Shown piece by piece: positions 35,957-44,638 of a DNA stretch of 64,000 bases. Source of the DNA: Desertivirga arenae (lineage in GTDB: Bacteria; Bacteroidota; Bacteroidia; Sphingobacteriales; Sphingobacteriaceae); contig NZ_JAFEWE010000001.1 of the NCBI RefSeq assembly GCF_017355785.1, forward strand, positions 744,001 through 808,000, read 5' to 3'. The translations under genes and the position numbers were made by a program. The notes beneath the pieces were generated by a model. It saw nothing but the letters and a program-made list of their open reading frames with translations. It had not been told where the DNA came from and did no database searches. How positions within the stretch are numbered: position 1 is the stretch's first letter; each line of letters starts with the position of its first letter.

Positions 35957-37054
35957 TCAATTTATATTAGTAACGTTCTTTTTAAGTTCTGTTTCTAAAG
36001 ATTGTAATTCGTTATTCAGGACCTTACGGTTCTGTGTACCTTCGTCATGGATGCGTTTTACCTCATTCAAAGTTTCGATAAGCGATTGTGTTGTACGTTT
36101 TAGCGTGTCAATCGATACAACTGTTTTTTCGTTTTCACGTGCCACGTCTATACTGTTCTGCTTCAGCAATTCTGCATTTTTCTGGAGAATGGTATTCGTG
36201 GTATCTGAAATCTTCTTCTGCATTTCCACATTAGCCTTCTGCCTTTGAAGCGCCACTGCAATAGTAAGCTGATTTTTCCAAACGGGGATAGTGGTTGAAA
36301 TAATTGATTGCGCTTTTTCTGCAATCGATGTATTATTATTTTGTACCACTCTGATCTGTGCCAGGGATTGTAGCATGATAAAACGAACTACTTTCATATC
36401 TGCCAGCCTTTTATCAAGACGACCTACAAAGTCCCTCAGATCCGCGATTTCGTAGTCATTATAGTTAGCAGGGGCCATTTCCATCTCAGCCAGCTTTTCA
36501 CTCAACTCCTTATGTTTAAGCTGACCGGCTATAATCAGGTCTTCCATCTGTTTGATGTAGGTTACATTACTATCAAACATGGTTTGCAATGAACTATTGT
36601 CCTTAATTGCGTTAAGACGTCCTGCCTTGATCTTATTGGTGATCTTATCTATGTTATTCACCACCGTATCATACTTCTGAAAAAGCTTCTTAGCATCGAA
36701 CACCAACTTATTCAGCAAGGGGATCTTAGACAGCAATTGCTTAAAGCCGCCCTGGTTTAACTCATCTACATCGATGTAATTCAGCTCGCTCAGAAGGTCA
36801 TTGATCAATCCACCAACCTCGCCCGAATTGTAGGTACGAACAGAGGTTAAGAATTCATTACTATATCTCTCCATTGAATTTTGCACCTCGGCGCCATAAT
36901 TCAATATTGAATTTACGTCTTTGCTTTCAAGGCTTTTACTTAGGCCCTCATACTTTGCTGCGTCCTGTGGATTAACAGCCGTTAAATCAACATTTCCATC
37001 CTTGTCTATTGCTTTTGATGGAAGCTGCTCTGTATTACCTGGAATTGTATCCAT
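35957..37054 (-). CDS. TelA/KlaA-family toxic anion resistance protein
   Basis: A 365-residue, strongly helical cytoplasmic protein. The TelA family features are the repeated coiled segments, SKIPLLNKLVFDAKKLFQKY, the DLRDFVGRLDKRLADMKVVR stretch, and SIISTTIPVWKNQLTIAVAL near residue 245. The family is found with TerD proteins and gives protection against tellurite and other stresses by an unknown mechanism. It lies 73 bases after the second TerD gene, the widest gap in this operon, and 10 bases before the unknown helical protein. Confidence 0.9.
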   Translation of the reverse strand: MDTIPGNTEQLPSKAIDKDGNVDLTAVNPQDAAKYEGLSKSLESKDVNSILNYGAEVQNSMERYSNEFLTSVRTYNSGEVGGLINDLLSELNYIDVDELNQGGFKQLLSKIPLLNKLVFDAKKLFQKYDTVVNNIDKITNKIKAGRLNAIKDNSSLQTMFDSNVTYIKQMEDLIIAGQLKHKELSEKLAEMEMAPANYNDYEIADLRDFVGRLDKRLADMKVVRFIMLQSLAQIRVVQNNNTSIAEKAQSIISTTIPVWKNQLTIAVALQRQKANVEMQKKISDTTNTILQKNAELLKQNSIDVARENEKTVVSIDTLKRTTQSLIETLNEVKRIHDEGTQNRKVLNNELQSLETELKKNVTNIN

Positions 37055-37127
37055 ATTTTTTCTATTAACAGGACCATCCTCAATCTACTTTCATCGAAAG
37101 AGTTGCAGGCGGTCCTGATGTTTATTT

Positions 37128-37742
37128 CTATAAGTAATTCTGACGAACTGTACTGATCGATTCTTCCAGTTTGCGATCCCTGGTTGGTTCTCCTATAGCA
37201 TTGAATTTCCATTCACCATTCTTCTTATAGAATACACCCATTACCATTGATGTGTGACCAGAGAAACCCGGATTATTAGCAATATCATATTTAGCGAATA
37301 CCTCATTAACCCGCTTGGGTGTTCCCTCGTAAATACGAATTGATGCAAAAGGGATTGAACCAAAATCCTGTCCGCGAAAACTATTAAGTACAAACGCTAC
37401 ATAAGATACGGAAGGGTTCAATCTGGAAAAATCCAGCGTAAGAACCTCGTTGTCGAGCCCGTCATCACCGTTCATATCTCCGGTTAAGTCGTCGCCACTA
37501 TGCTGAATTGCACTATCCTTAGAGCGAAGACTTCCGTAATATACGGTATCAAGATGCCTCTTATCTTCCGAATATAAGGCACAACTTCCATCCAGATCGA
37601 CAGCTTCTTTCGATTTACCAAAACCGAAGAGTCCTTTTTTTTCAATCGCCCCCCAATTAATTCCAACGCACACATTTTGCAATTTTGCACCATTTTCTTT
37701 TTCAAGGTTGATGCGCTGACCTTTTTGCAGATTAATAGCCAT
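37128..37742 (-). CDS. TerD-family protein (divergent paralog)
   Basis: A 204-residue TerD/CABP1-type beta-sandwich protein. It begins MAINLQKGQRINLEKE, the family start, and has the calcium-site-like blocks AVDLDGSCALYS, HSGDDLTGDMNGDDG and NGEWKFNAIGEP. It differs from its neighbour at 37757-38311 by an insert after residue 30 (KKGLFGFGKSKEAVD). It starts 14 bases after that paralog, and the two were probably made by duplication. TerD proteins bind calcium and are thought to assemble near TerC at the membrane. Confidence 0.92.
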   Translation of the reverse strand: MAINLQKGQRINLEKENGAKLQNVCVGINWGAIEKKGLFGFGKSKEAVDLDGSCALYSEDKRHLDTVYYGSLRSKDSAIQHSGDDLTGDMNGDDGLDNEVLTLDFSRLNPSVSYVAFVLNSFRGQDFGSIPFASIRIYEGTPKRVNEVFAKYDIANNPGFSGHTSMVMGVFYKKNGEWKFNAIGEPTRDRKLEESISTVRQNYL

Positions 37743-37756
37743 AAGTTGTGATAATT

Positions 37757-38311
37757 TTAGTTGTACTTATTTAGATAATCCTCTAAACCACCTTTCATTC
37801 CAACTCCCACTGCCTCAAATTTCCATTTTCCATCGCGTTTGTAGATCCTTCCAAATTCTACTGCAGTTTCAATGGAGAAATCCTCCTCAAGTTCATATTT
37901 TAAGAGTTCAGCATTGGTAGAAGCATCAAGAATCCTGACATAGGAATTCCTTACCTGTCCGAAATTTTGCTTTCTGCTTTCTGCCTCGTGAATAGTAACA
38001 ACCAAACACACCTCAGCAGCACGGGGATCGATTTTTGAAAGATCTACTTTGATCTGTTCATCGTCTCCTGCGCCCTCTCCAGTCAGATTATCTCCGGCAT
38101 GTTCCACCGATTGATCAGGAGACTTTTTATTGTTATAAAATACAAAGTGTTCATCTGATAATAGCTTCCTATTATCACCCAGAATAAATACCGATGCATC
38201 TAAATCAAAGCTTGCGCCTGTTGATGAACTGTTAGTATCCCAACCTAAGCCTACTATAAATTTGGGGGCATCTAATGCCTCCCTTTGTCCTTTTTGAAGA
38301 TTAATTGCCAT
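37757..38311 (-). CDS. TerD-family protein (canonical)
   Basis: A 184-residue TerD protein with the standard start MAINLQKGQREALDAPKF and the acidic metal-site blocks FDLDASVFIL, HAGDNLTGEGAGDDE and IHEAESRKQNFGQVRNSY, closing with DGKWKFEAVGVGM. Length and motifs match TerD/TerE. It overlaps the stop of the phosphoribosyltransferase-like gene by 11 bases, which points to coupled translation. It likely binds calcium and works with the paralog next to it. Confidence 0.94.
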   Translation of the reverse strand: MAINLQKGQREALDAPKFIVGLGWDTNSSSTGASFDLDASVFILGDNRKLLSDEHFVFYNNKKSPDQSVEHAGDNLTGEGAGDDEQIKVDLSKIDPRAAEVCLVVTIHEAESRKQNFGQVRNSYVRILDASTNAELLKYELEEDFSIETAVEFGRIYKRDGKWKFEAVGVGMKGGLEDYLNKYN

Positions 38312-39146
38312 TTACTATTAAATTAGCTTTGTTTATTAATAAGTTCTGTTTAATATATTTCAGGTTTTCAGAATAGTTTTCTATTCTGTGGTAACCGTTA
38401 CCGATCGCCATATTGTACAAGCTTTCTATAAACCTTTCGCTTTGATCTTTAATAAAAACTAAGAAACTGTCCCGATCGCTGTTAAGGATATACTTTACAA
38501 TCCTCGTGTTAATGTTAAAGTCTTCAGAAGTTACGATCGTACTAAGGTCGAAGATAGATTTTACAAAATGATAATTAAGAGTATTTTCGATAGTTGGATG
38601 GATTCCTTCATTGATTAGTTCCGCAAAGTATACCAGATATAGGTCATTATCCAGATTATTGCTTTTAATCATTCTATCGATCATCCGCTCATGACTTCCT
38701 GTTATCCTGATATCGTCAAGAAAGATCAGAACTTTGTTTTCAAGGAATGAACGGTCGATATGAAATGAATCATTTTCTATTAAAGCGAGCCTTTGCTTGG
38801 CATCCAGGTTACCATAATCCTCCTTATATGTTATGGTACGATGCACTTTTGCTTCCTGCACAACCGGATAGTGGTTTTCTGCCAGCCAGTAATTCAACTC
38901 GTAAACAAACTGAGTTTTCATGGCGAAGGTGGCAGTTGGAATAAATGCATATGGACTTGATATTACCACAATCTGCCTATGATCAACATTCTCCTCTAGT
39001 ACATTTTCTATAAATCCCTTTGCCAGTGCGTTTCCAAATTTCTTTGCAATCGCCCCGTCGCCGAATTTAAACCGGCTATACTCATCCGGATTAAACACAA
39101 AACCAGATGGATCACTGATCTTGTGTAAGGAATAGGTCTTTCTCAT
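38301..39146 (-). CDS. phosphoribosyltransferase-like protein of the Ter operon
   Basis: A 281-residue cytoplasmic protein. The type I phosphoribosyltransferase PRPP-binding loop is seen as KVLIFLDDIRITGSHE (about residues 138-153), preceded by strands IVVISSPYAFIPTATFAMK and the variable hood. Published comparative studies of Ter systems describe linked PRTase and HAD genes thought to make a nucleoside-like metabolite, and this pair fits. It overlaps the HAD stop by 4 bases and the TerD start by 11 bases. The loop has ITG-S-H where many enzymes have a TG-xT step. Substrate is unknown. Confidence 0.8.
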   Translation of the reverse strand: MRKTYSLHKISDPSGFVFNPDEYSRFKFGDGAIAKKFGNALAKGFIENVLEENVDHRQIVVISSPYAFIPTATFAMKTQFVYELNYWLAENHYPVVQEAKVHRTITYKEDYGNLDAKQRLALIENDSFHIDRSFLENKVLIFLDDIRITGSHERMIDRMIKSNNLDNDLYLVYFAELINEGIHPTIENTLNYHFVKSIFDLSTIVTSEDFNINTRIVKYILNSDRDSFLVFIKDQSERFIESLYNMAIGNGYHRIENYSENLKYIKQNLLINKANLIVNGN

Positions 39147-39844
39147 TTCTTTATTAAATCTGCAATTCTTAACTCATTACTATTTATTAAAAAAGTATTT
39201 ATTCCCACGGTTCTTGCTCCCTCTATATCAGCCATCACGTTATCCCCTACATGTATGATCTCCTCCGGATTAATTAGCTCTTTCCCTCTTCGTTCCACTA
39301 CCTTTGTCAGCATCATTTCAAAGAACTCCTTACTTGGTTTTGAAAGCCCTGCTTCATCAGAGTATAGTTGAAAATCGAAAAAAGCACTTAGCTGCAGCTC
39401 TTTCAAGACTTTCCGAAGTGTATTTCCTTTTATAAATCCTGTGTTACTCAATATGCTTAAAGAATGAGTGGAATTTTCTTTTAGATGTGAAAGCACAGGA
39501 ATTGTTTCATGGCAATAAACAAAAGGCAGATAATCATATAGCAAACCCTCCATATCCCTAAAAACCTGCTGAAGATCTACTTGTGATAAGGGTAAAGTAT
39601 TTTCATTAATAAGACTGATGACCATCAAATACATTTCATCCGCATCAATATTCTTACCCGTCTTCTCATTGATTGCATTACTCATCAGATCTACCTGACG
39701 AAAGATATAAATAACCTCTTCAACAGTCTTTTTCAGATGATTGAAATTTTTATAGAAATACGCTGCTCTTTTATTCTTGAACTCAGGATTAGACCGGATA
39801 AGTGTTAACCATAGATCAAAGGAATAATGCTTATAAAGGTTCAT
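39143..39844 (-). CDS. HAD-superfamily protein, first gene of the Ter operon
   Basis: A 233-residue HAD-fold protein. Motif I is YSFDLWLTLIR (nucleophile Asp10), motif II is LSILSNTGF, the motif III Lys lies in GLSKPSKEFFE, and motif IV is HVGDNVMADIEGA. The residue two after the nucleophile, normally the Asp acid/base in HAD phosphatases, is Trp12, so ordinary phosphatase chemistry may be changed. It starts the operon about 45 bases from a full promoter. Together with the PRTase-like neighbour it may act on a phosphorylated sugar or nucleotide. Confidence 0.85.
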   Translation of the reverse strand: MNLYKHYSFDLWLTLIRSNPEFKNKRAAYFYKNFNHLKKTVEEVIYIFRQVDLMSNAINEKTGKNIDADEMYLMVISLINENTLPLSQVDLQQVFRDMEGLLYDYLPFVYCHETIPVLSHLKENSTHSLSILSNTGFIKGNTLRKVLKELQLSAFFDFQLYSDEAGLSKPSKEFFEMMLTKVVERRGKELINPEEIIHVGDNVMADIEGARTVGINTFLINSNELRIADLIKK

Positions 39845-39889
39845 GAAAGATCAGGTATGTTGCTACTGTGCCTTAGTTTTAATGTCTAT

Positions 39890-39920
39890 CAAAACTAAGA
39901 TCAAAATTGATATTATCAAA
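39890..39920 (-). promoter_or_regulatory. promoter of the Ter operon
   Basis: On the minus strand, TTTG (complement at 39917-39920), a 19-base spacer and TAGTTTTG (39897 down to 39890) match the Bacteroidetes consensus TTTG-N19-TAnnTTTG at every position. Transcription would start near 39884, about 40 bases before the HAD start codon. It is the best promoter match I found in the window. Confidence 0.7.
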
Positions 39921-39948
39921 TATGGCAACACTTTTTATTTACCGGTTG

Positions 39949-42900
39949 CTACCGTAATAACATAACACTACCAGACAAGCTCTTCCTGCCATTGCGTGGA
40001 TCTAGAATATAATAATATGCTCCTTCAGGCAATGCCTGCCCATTAGATCTTCCATCCCAGGGATGTGCATACCCGATTGTTTGAAAAACTATCTGCCCAT
40101 TCCGGTTAAAGACTTTAATGGTACAGCCAGGCAAGCTCTCGAGATGCTCGATCTCCCATACGTCGTTGGCCCCATCATTATTCGGGGTAAAAGTGTTCGG
40201 GATATACGGAGTTCCGAGCACATCCACAGAAACAGTTGCACTCGAGGTACACCCTTTTTCGCTTATGACAGTAACGGTATAAGTCGTTTTACTGGCAGGT
40301 GAGGCTATAGGATTAAAAACATCATCTCGACTTAAACCTGTTGCAGGAGTCCATTTATAGGAGATAACAGGAATATCTGTTTCCGCTTGCAGCTGAGTTT
40401 GTCCGAAAGCTACAATCGTTTTATCATCTCCGGCATTTACCCTCGGTGTAACCCACACCATAATATCTTTCTTAAGCGATACATCGCAGCCATTAGCATT
40501 ACGGAAGGTATAAGTGATGGTATGAAGTCCCTCCCCCGCAACCCTTGGTTTGAATAAACCGCCCTCCGATATCCCGTCTCCGCTAAACCTGCCACTTCCA
40601 CTATAGTTAAAAGGATTGCTTGCGTTTATTTGAAGCGAAGGCACCTCCATGCAAATATCGGTTGGAGAATCAAAATCTACCTGGGCAATACCGTTTAATG
40701 TGATCGTTTCTATTTTTTCGTTAAAACATACAGAACCCGAATACGCAACCTGCTTTACTCTGACTGTTTTTGTCGCCGGGTTAAAGAAGGTTGGATATTT
40801 ATGAAAATACACTTTGCCGGGCTCCGGTTCTTCGTCCACTACTTTCAGCTCGGGCTCGTTGTCAAGGTCATAATACCACTCTACACGTGTAATAGAGCCG
40901 AAATTCACCCGGCTATTGTTAATAAAAGTCACTTCTTTATCGCTGCACTGAGCTCCTGCTGTTTGAAGGGAAAATGCGGCTATTGGAATTCCTCCATTTA
41001 CGGTGCAGGGTTTGGAGATCACTTCCGAACAGCCAAAAGCTGAGGTAACAGTAAGAGTGACAGTATACACACCGCTTGCCTGATAGCGATGCCTTCCATT
41101 TTTCTGCGTAGATATACTTCCATCCCCGAAATCCCAATGATACTGAAACTGGCTTTGGGAATTATCTGAAATAGTGGAAGCATCAAGGAATTCAGCATAA
41201 GCATCAGAAATACATACTTCAGGCAAAGTGAAGTCAACAACAGGTTTTGGATGCACAGTTATGCTTTTCTCTAAAATGGCCTGGCAACCGCGATCGGTTG
41301 TAACTAAGAGCTTTACTGTATAATTGCCAACGGAAGCAAAAGTATAATCGAAAGCAGCCGGAGACGCTTTAGTCAAAACATCACCATTACCCATTTCCCA
41401 AATCCAATTCAGTATTTGCCCGTCTACAGATGTTGATCCATCTGTAAAAACCACTTTCTCTCCTACACAGGCATTAGTATTGCTAAAAACCGGAACAGGC
41501 TTCTTGTCAATCCTGATAGTTTTATTCACCGATATTGGGCCACACGTAGTATTACTACGAATAGTGAGCGTTACGGTATATTCACCTCCTTCAATATATA
41601 CGTGGTGGGGGTTTTGCTCTTCTGATGTAGTTCCATCTCCAAACTCCCAGTGCCATTTCTTCAACTCCCGGCCTTTATTGTCACTATTATCTGTGAACGC
41701 TGTTTCTGCTCCCTGGCAACCTGGTACTACGGTAAAGTCAGGAACAGGGGGAGAATAGATTGAAAAGTCGATCGGTATTAGCTCTACGTCTCCGCATCCA
41801 TCTGAGTTCTGCTTTTCGGCAGTAACCTCAATAGTGTAATCCTTGCTTTCCGCAAATGAGATTTCACTTGGAACCTTATACACATAATAGATATTTCCAT
41901 TTAAGGTATACGATGAATCAGGCTGAGTATAAGTAGTTATCAACGGAGTAGTTCCGTTTTTAAAGTCCCAAACAAGACGTTTAACAGGATATACCAGATC
42001 AATGCGAAAAGTAAGATCTGCCCCCAGACAGCCGGAAGTAACCTGCTGATTGGAAGCTTTGTCTTTAACCAGCACATTCATCCCTTTTAAGTTTGTGCCT
42101 GCCGAGTATCCATAGGATTCTGCATTTCCAAATCCATAAGCTATAGCATTAAAACCCTGTTCAGCCTGCAAATGATGAACACCACCATTTGGGATAGACA
42201 ATTGAGCATATGAGTACAAAGGGTTTCCAGGCACGACACGAAAGTTGTACTGCTGAGAAACACCATCTATCTTGAAGGAAGCTGCAGCTTCGGTTTTGAT
42301 CACCACATTAATAAAGTGTGCCTGAATTGCATAAGCACTGGGAGAATAGACGGTTATATCATCAATATTTTGTTCTATCGGATTCAGATAGATCATCTCC
42401 GGGTCGCCGTATAGCTCCTGTATAGTTCCACAATCATAACTCTGGCTTTGGGTAACCGCATATTGTGCAACCTGTATTGGCTGATCAGATTCTATAACAT
42501 TAACCTGCTGTGACTTAAAATCATAATAGAAGTTGTTAACAAAATCGGAGGGATTAATAAGAATTCCATTAAGTTTAACTACTGCTGCAGGATTACTTTT
42601 TACAATCCTTATTACATCGTAATTCCTGGAGGCTAATGGCGCAGTAATAAAGTTTTTCCCCCAGGCAGCTGTAGGATACACTTGTTGAAATAGATTATCA
42701 GAACTCCCAACTGCGCCTGGCCGGCATCCTATACCAATCTTTGCACTTCCGGAAAAAACTGCAATACGCTTACAACTTCCATTGCCGGTACTGACAGACC
42801 GGATAACTGAACCGGTTAAGTCAGCGCCATAATAATTAATGCTTCGAGGACCGAACACTTCATCTCCGGTTAACTCTCCTAATACCTGGTAAACTTCGCC

Positions 42901-43473
42901 CTTAGACAGGTTAACTCTAAAAGTCTCCCCTGCTTTTCTCCCCCCTTTAGTATCGGCGGAAGGGGTAATATCCACTTCTGTATTATCCTCTGTTGCAACA
43001 ATAAAAAAGTAGGAATAAGCCTTATCTGCATTGGAAACCTGCTTGTAATTGATGGAATAATATTCTTTCCCCAGAGCTGAAACCGGAAGGATCAGTGAGG
43101 CGCCGGAGACATTTTGGTCGTAAATATGTCCATATACAACAATAGGCCGTTCTGCTGTAACATGAATACCTTTTTGAAATCCTCCTTCGTCATTTAAGAA
43201 TGCCTGCTGAGGTACATTTACAATAGTTATGGAGTTAGCCGTCACAGTGAAACTGTCAGAGTAACCAATACCCGGCACCTCTATCTTGCCACTGGTATTG
43301 ACGTCGGAAGTGATATAGAGCGCCATTTGTTGCCTGTTTACACTTACGTGTATTCCATAGCCAAGCCAGAACTCCTTCCCTTTATTAGAGGTATTTTGAG
43401 CAGTGGCAACAGCAGGTAGAACAAAAACAAACAGGCAAAGCAAAGCTCTGATGAGAAGCTTGATTGTAGTCAT
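39949..43473 (-). CDS. large PKD-repeat surface protein with T9SS type B tail
   Basis: A 1174-residue exported protein. After a signal peptide (LLCLFVFVLPAVATAQ) comes an IgGFc-binding-like region (about 30-460: GKEFWLGYGIHV, ERPIVVYGHIYDQ). PKD domains with the WEFGDG-type core follow at about 575-830 (WHWEFGDGTTSEEQNP, WIWEMGNGDVL, YHWDFGDGSISTQ). The last 85 residues (YIPNTFTPNNDGANDVWE to GSVMLLR) are the gliding-motility-associated type B T9SS sorting domain. It is probably displayed on the surface or released and may bind polymers or other cells. It stands alone, next to the glycan and sortase locus. Confidence 0.92.
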   Translation of the reverse strand: MTTIKLLIRALLCLFVFVLPAVATAQNTSNKGKEFWLGYGIHVSVNRQQMALYITSDVNTSGKIEVPGIGYSDSFTVTANSITIVNVPQQAFLNDEGGFQKGIHVTAERPIVVYGHIYDQNVSGASLILPVSALGKEYYSINYKQVSNADKAYSYFFIVATEDNTEVDITPSADTKGGRKAGETFRVNLSKGEVYQVLGELTGDEVFGPRSINYYGADLTGSVIRSVSTGNGSCKRIAVFSGSAKIGIGCRPGAVGSSDNLFQQVYPTAAWGKNFITAPLASRNYDVIRIVKSNPAAVVKLNGILINPSDFVNNFYYDFKSQQVNVIESDQPIQVAQYAVTQSQSYDCGTIQELYGDPEMIYLNPIEQNIDDITVYSPSAYAIQAHFINVVIKTEAAASFKIDGVSQQYNFRVVPGNPLYSYAQLSIPNGGVHHLQAEQGFNAIAYGFGNAESYGYSAGTNLKGMNVLVKDKASNQQVTSGCLGADLTFRIDLVYPVKRLVWDFKNGTTPLITTYTQPDSSYTLNGNIYYVYKVPSEISFAESKDYTIEVTAEKQNSDGCGDVELIPIDFSIYSPPVPDFTVVPGCQGAETAFTDNSDNKGRELKKWHWEFGDGTTSEEQNPHHVYIEGGEYTVTLTIRSNTTCGPISVNKTIRIDKKPVPVFSNTNACVGEKVVFTDGSTSVDGQILNWIWEMGNGDVLTKASPAAFDYTFASVGNYTVKLLVTTDRGCQAILEKSITVHPKPVVDFTLPEVCISDAYAEFLDASTISDNSQSQFQYHWDFGDGSISTQKNGRHRYQASGVYTVTLTVTSAFGCSEVISKPCTVNGGIPIAAFSLQTAGAQCSDKEVTFINNSRVNFGSITRVEWYYDLDNEPELKVVDEEPEPGKVYFHKYPTFFNPATKTVRVKQVAYSGSVCFNEKIETITLNGIAQVDFDSPTDICMEVPSLQINASNPFNYSGSGRFSGDGISEGGLFKPRVAGEGLHTITYTFRNANGCDVSLKKDIMVWVTPRVNAGDDKTIVAFGQTQLQAETDIPVISYKWTPATGLSRDDVFNPIASPASKTTYTVTVISEKGCTSSATVSVDVLGTPYIPNTFTPNNDGANDVWEIEHLESLPGCTIKVFNRNGQIVFQTIGYAHPWDGRSNGQALPEGAYYYILDPRNGRKSLSGSVMLLR

Positions 43474-43604
43474 CCAGTGGTCAGTTTCTGCTTAAATATC
43501 AGAAAAAAACCAGAATTTGAAAATTGATTTACAGCATTTTATAGTTTAAGAATATTTTTAACACAAATTTGCCTTTGACCTAAGGTAATAGAATTACTAA
43601 AGAC

Positions 43605-44492
43605 CTAGATAGAGGTATCAACCCGAGTTCTTTCTTCAATTATTTTAAGCAATTTAAGACTAACTGGATACTCAAACTTACGTGCAAAAAAGCAGTTCGT
43701 CCTTTGAATAGGAAGCCAGTCGCTCTCATCGAGGTTGGCAGGATAGTTACCATTTCTGCTTTCCCAGCAAATGTACCTCAAACTATTGTTTACTACCAGG
43801 GGCGCGAAATGCGAATTCATTAATATTGTTGGAAGAAGAAGTTCATCACTACAGAATACATGTCTGAATTTTTTCACGAAATCAGGGTTCTGCTTAGCAT
43901 AATTGTACAGGTAGCTCAGACAGTCTGAAGACAACGACCACCAGGTTCTTCCGCCATAAATCGGAATACACGCAAGTTTAAATGTTCGCTCAATACCTAG
44001 AAGTTTTTGCAAAGACAAAAGTGTATTATTGATCCTTCTTAGGATGCCGGTTCTGGCTTTGAAAATATCAAATAGGTAGTAATACTTGAGACGGTTCAAT
44101 CCTCCCTCATACCAGACTTCATTAGGCAACTTAAAGTATTCCATAAATTGCTTTCCCTCGTTCTCTTTCAGGTAAAGGGTAAGTTGCCGGCTGCTCTTTA
44201 CCAGAAAATCCTGTCCACTCATTAAATGGGCATATTTAATATCTTTATCCTTTAAAATCTCACCGATTAATTGCAGAACACTCTGAACAATGAAAATGCT
44301 TCCCCAATTCATCTTGAACTCAGATATATAGGTCACTCTGGGATGAGCCCGAAGCTGTTTTATGTTTTCTGCAGAATAGTTACTTTTATTATCTATATTA
44401 ATATAGAACGAGTAATCAGGATCGAAACTTTCTATTATTTTTACTAGATGCTCAAAGTTTTTGTGTGCAAGTATGGCAACGGCTTGTTTCAT
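43605..44492 (-). CDS. GT14 core-2/I-branching-type glycosyltransferase
   Basis: A 295-residue cytoplasmic enzyme related to beta-1,6-N-acetylglucosaminyltransferases. It starts MKQAVAILAHKNFEHL and has YINIDNKSNYSAENI, IKYAHLMSGQDFLVK and IPIYGGRTWWSLSSDC, all typical of GT14. The frame is open up to 44627, but the ATG at 44492 matches the family start, and a TTACTTTG near-match to the -7 consensus lies between 44492 and 44627. It is divergent from the FAD oxidoreductase gene and probably adds a branch sugar to the surface glycan. Confidence 0.84.
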   Translation of the reverse strand: MKQAVAILAHKNFEHLVKIIESFDPDYSFYINIDNKSNYSAENIKQLRAHPRVTYISEFKMNWGSIFIVQSVLQLIGEILKDKDIKYAHLMSGQDFLVKSSRQLTLYLKENEGKQFMEYFKLPNEVWYEGGLNRLKYYYLFDIFKARTGILRRINNTLLSLQKLLGIERTFKLACIPIYGGRTWWSLSSDCLSYLYNYAKQNPDFVKKFRHVFCSDELLLPTILMNSHFAPLVVNNSLRYICWESRNGNYPANLDESDWLPIQRTNCFFARKFEYPVSLKLLKIIEERTRVDTSI

Positions 44493-44638
44493 TTGTAATT
44501 TTGGGTTCTCGAACCGCCGATGCAAAGTAATATCAGAAATCCTTTCGTTCCAATTATTTTTGCTCCTACCCATTTTAACTATAAGTGGCCTGATTTGATT
44601 TTCATTTTTAGACTTTGTATTAGACAACGATCCAGCCT

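Noticed and set aside
34129-39844. Ter operon as an acquired island
   Set aside because: No flanking repeats, tRNA, integrase or obvious change in codon texture; Ter operons of this type are widespread in the phylum.
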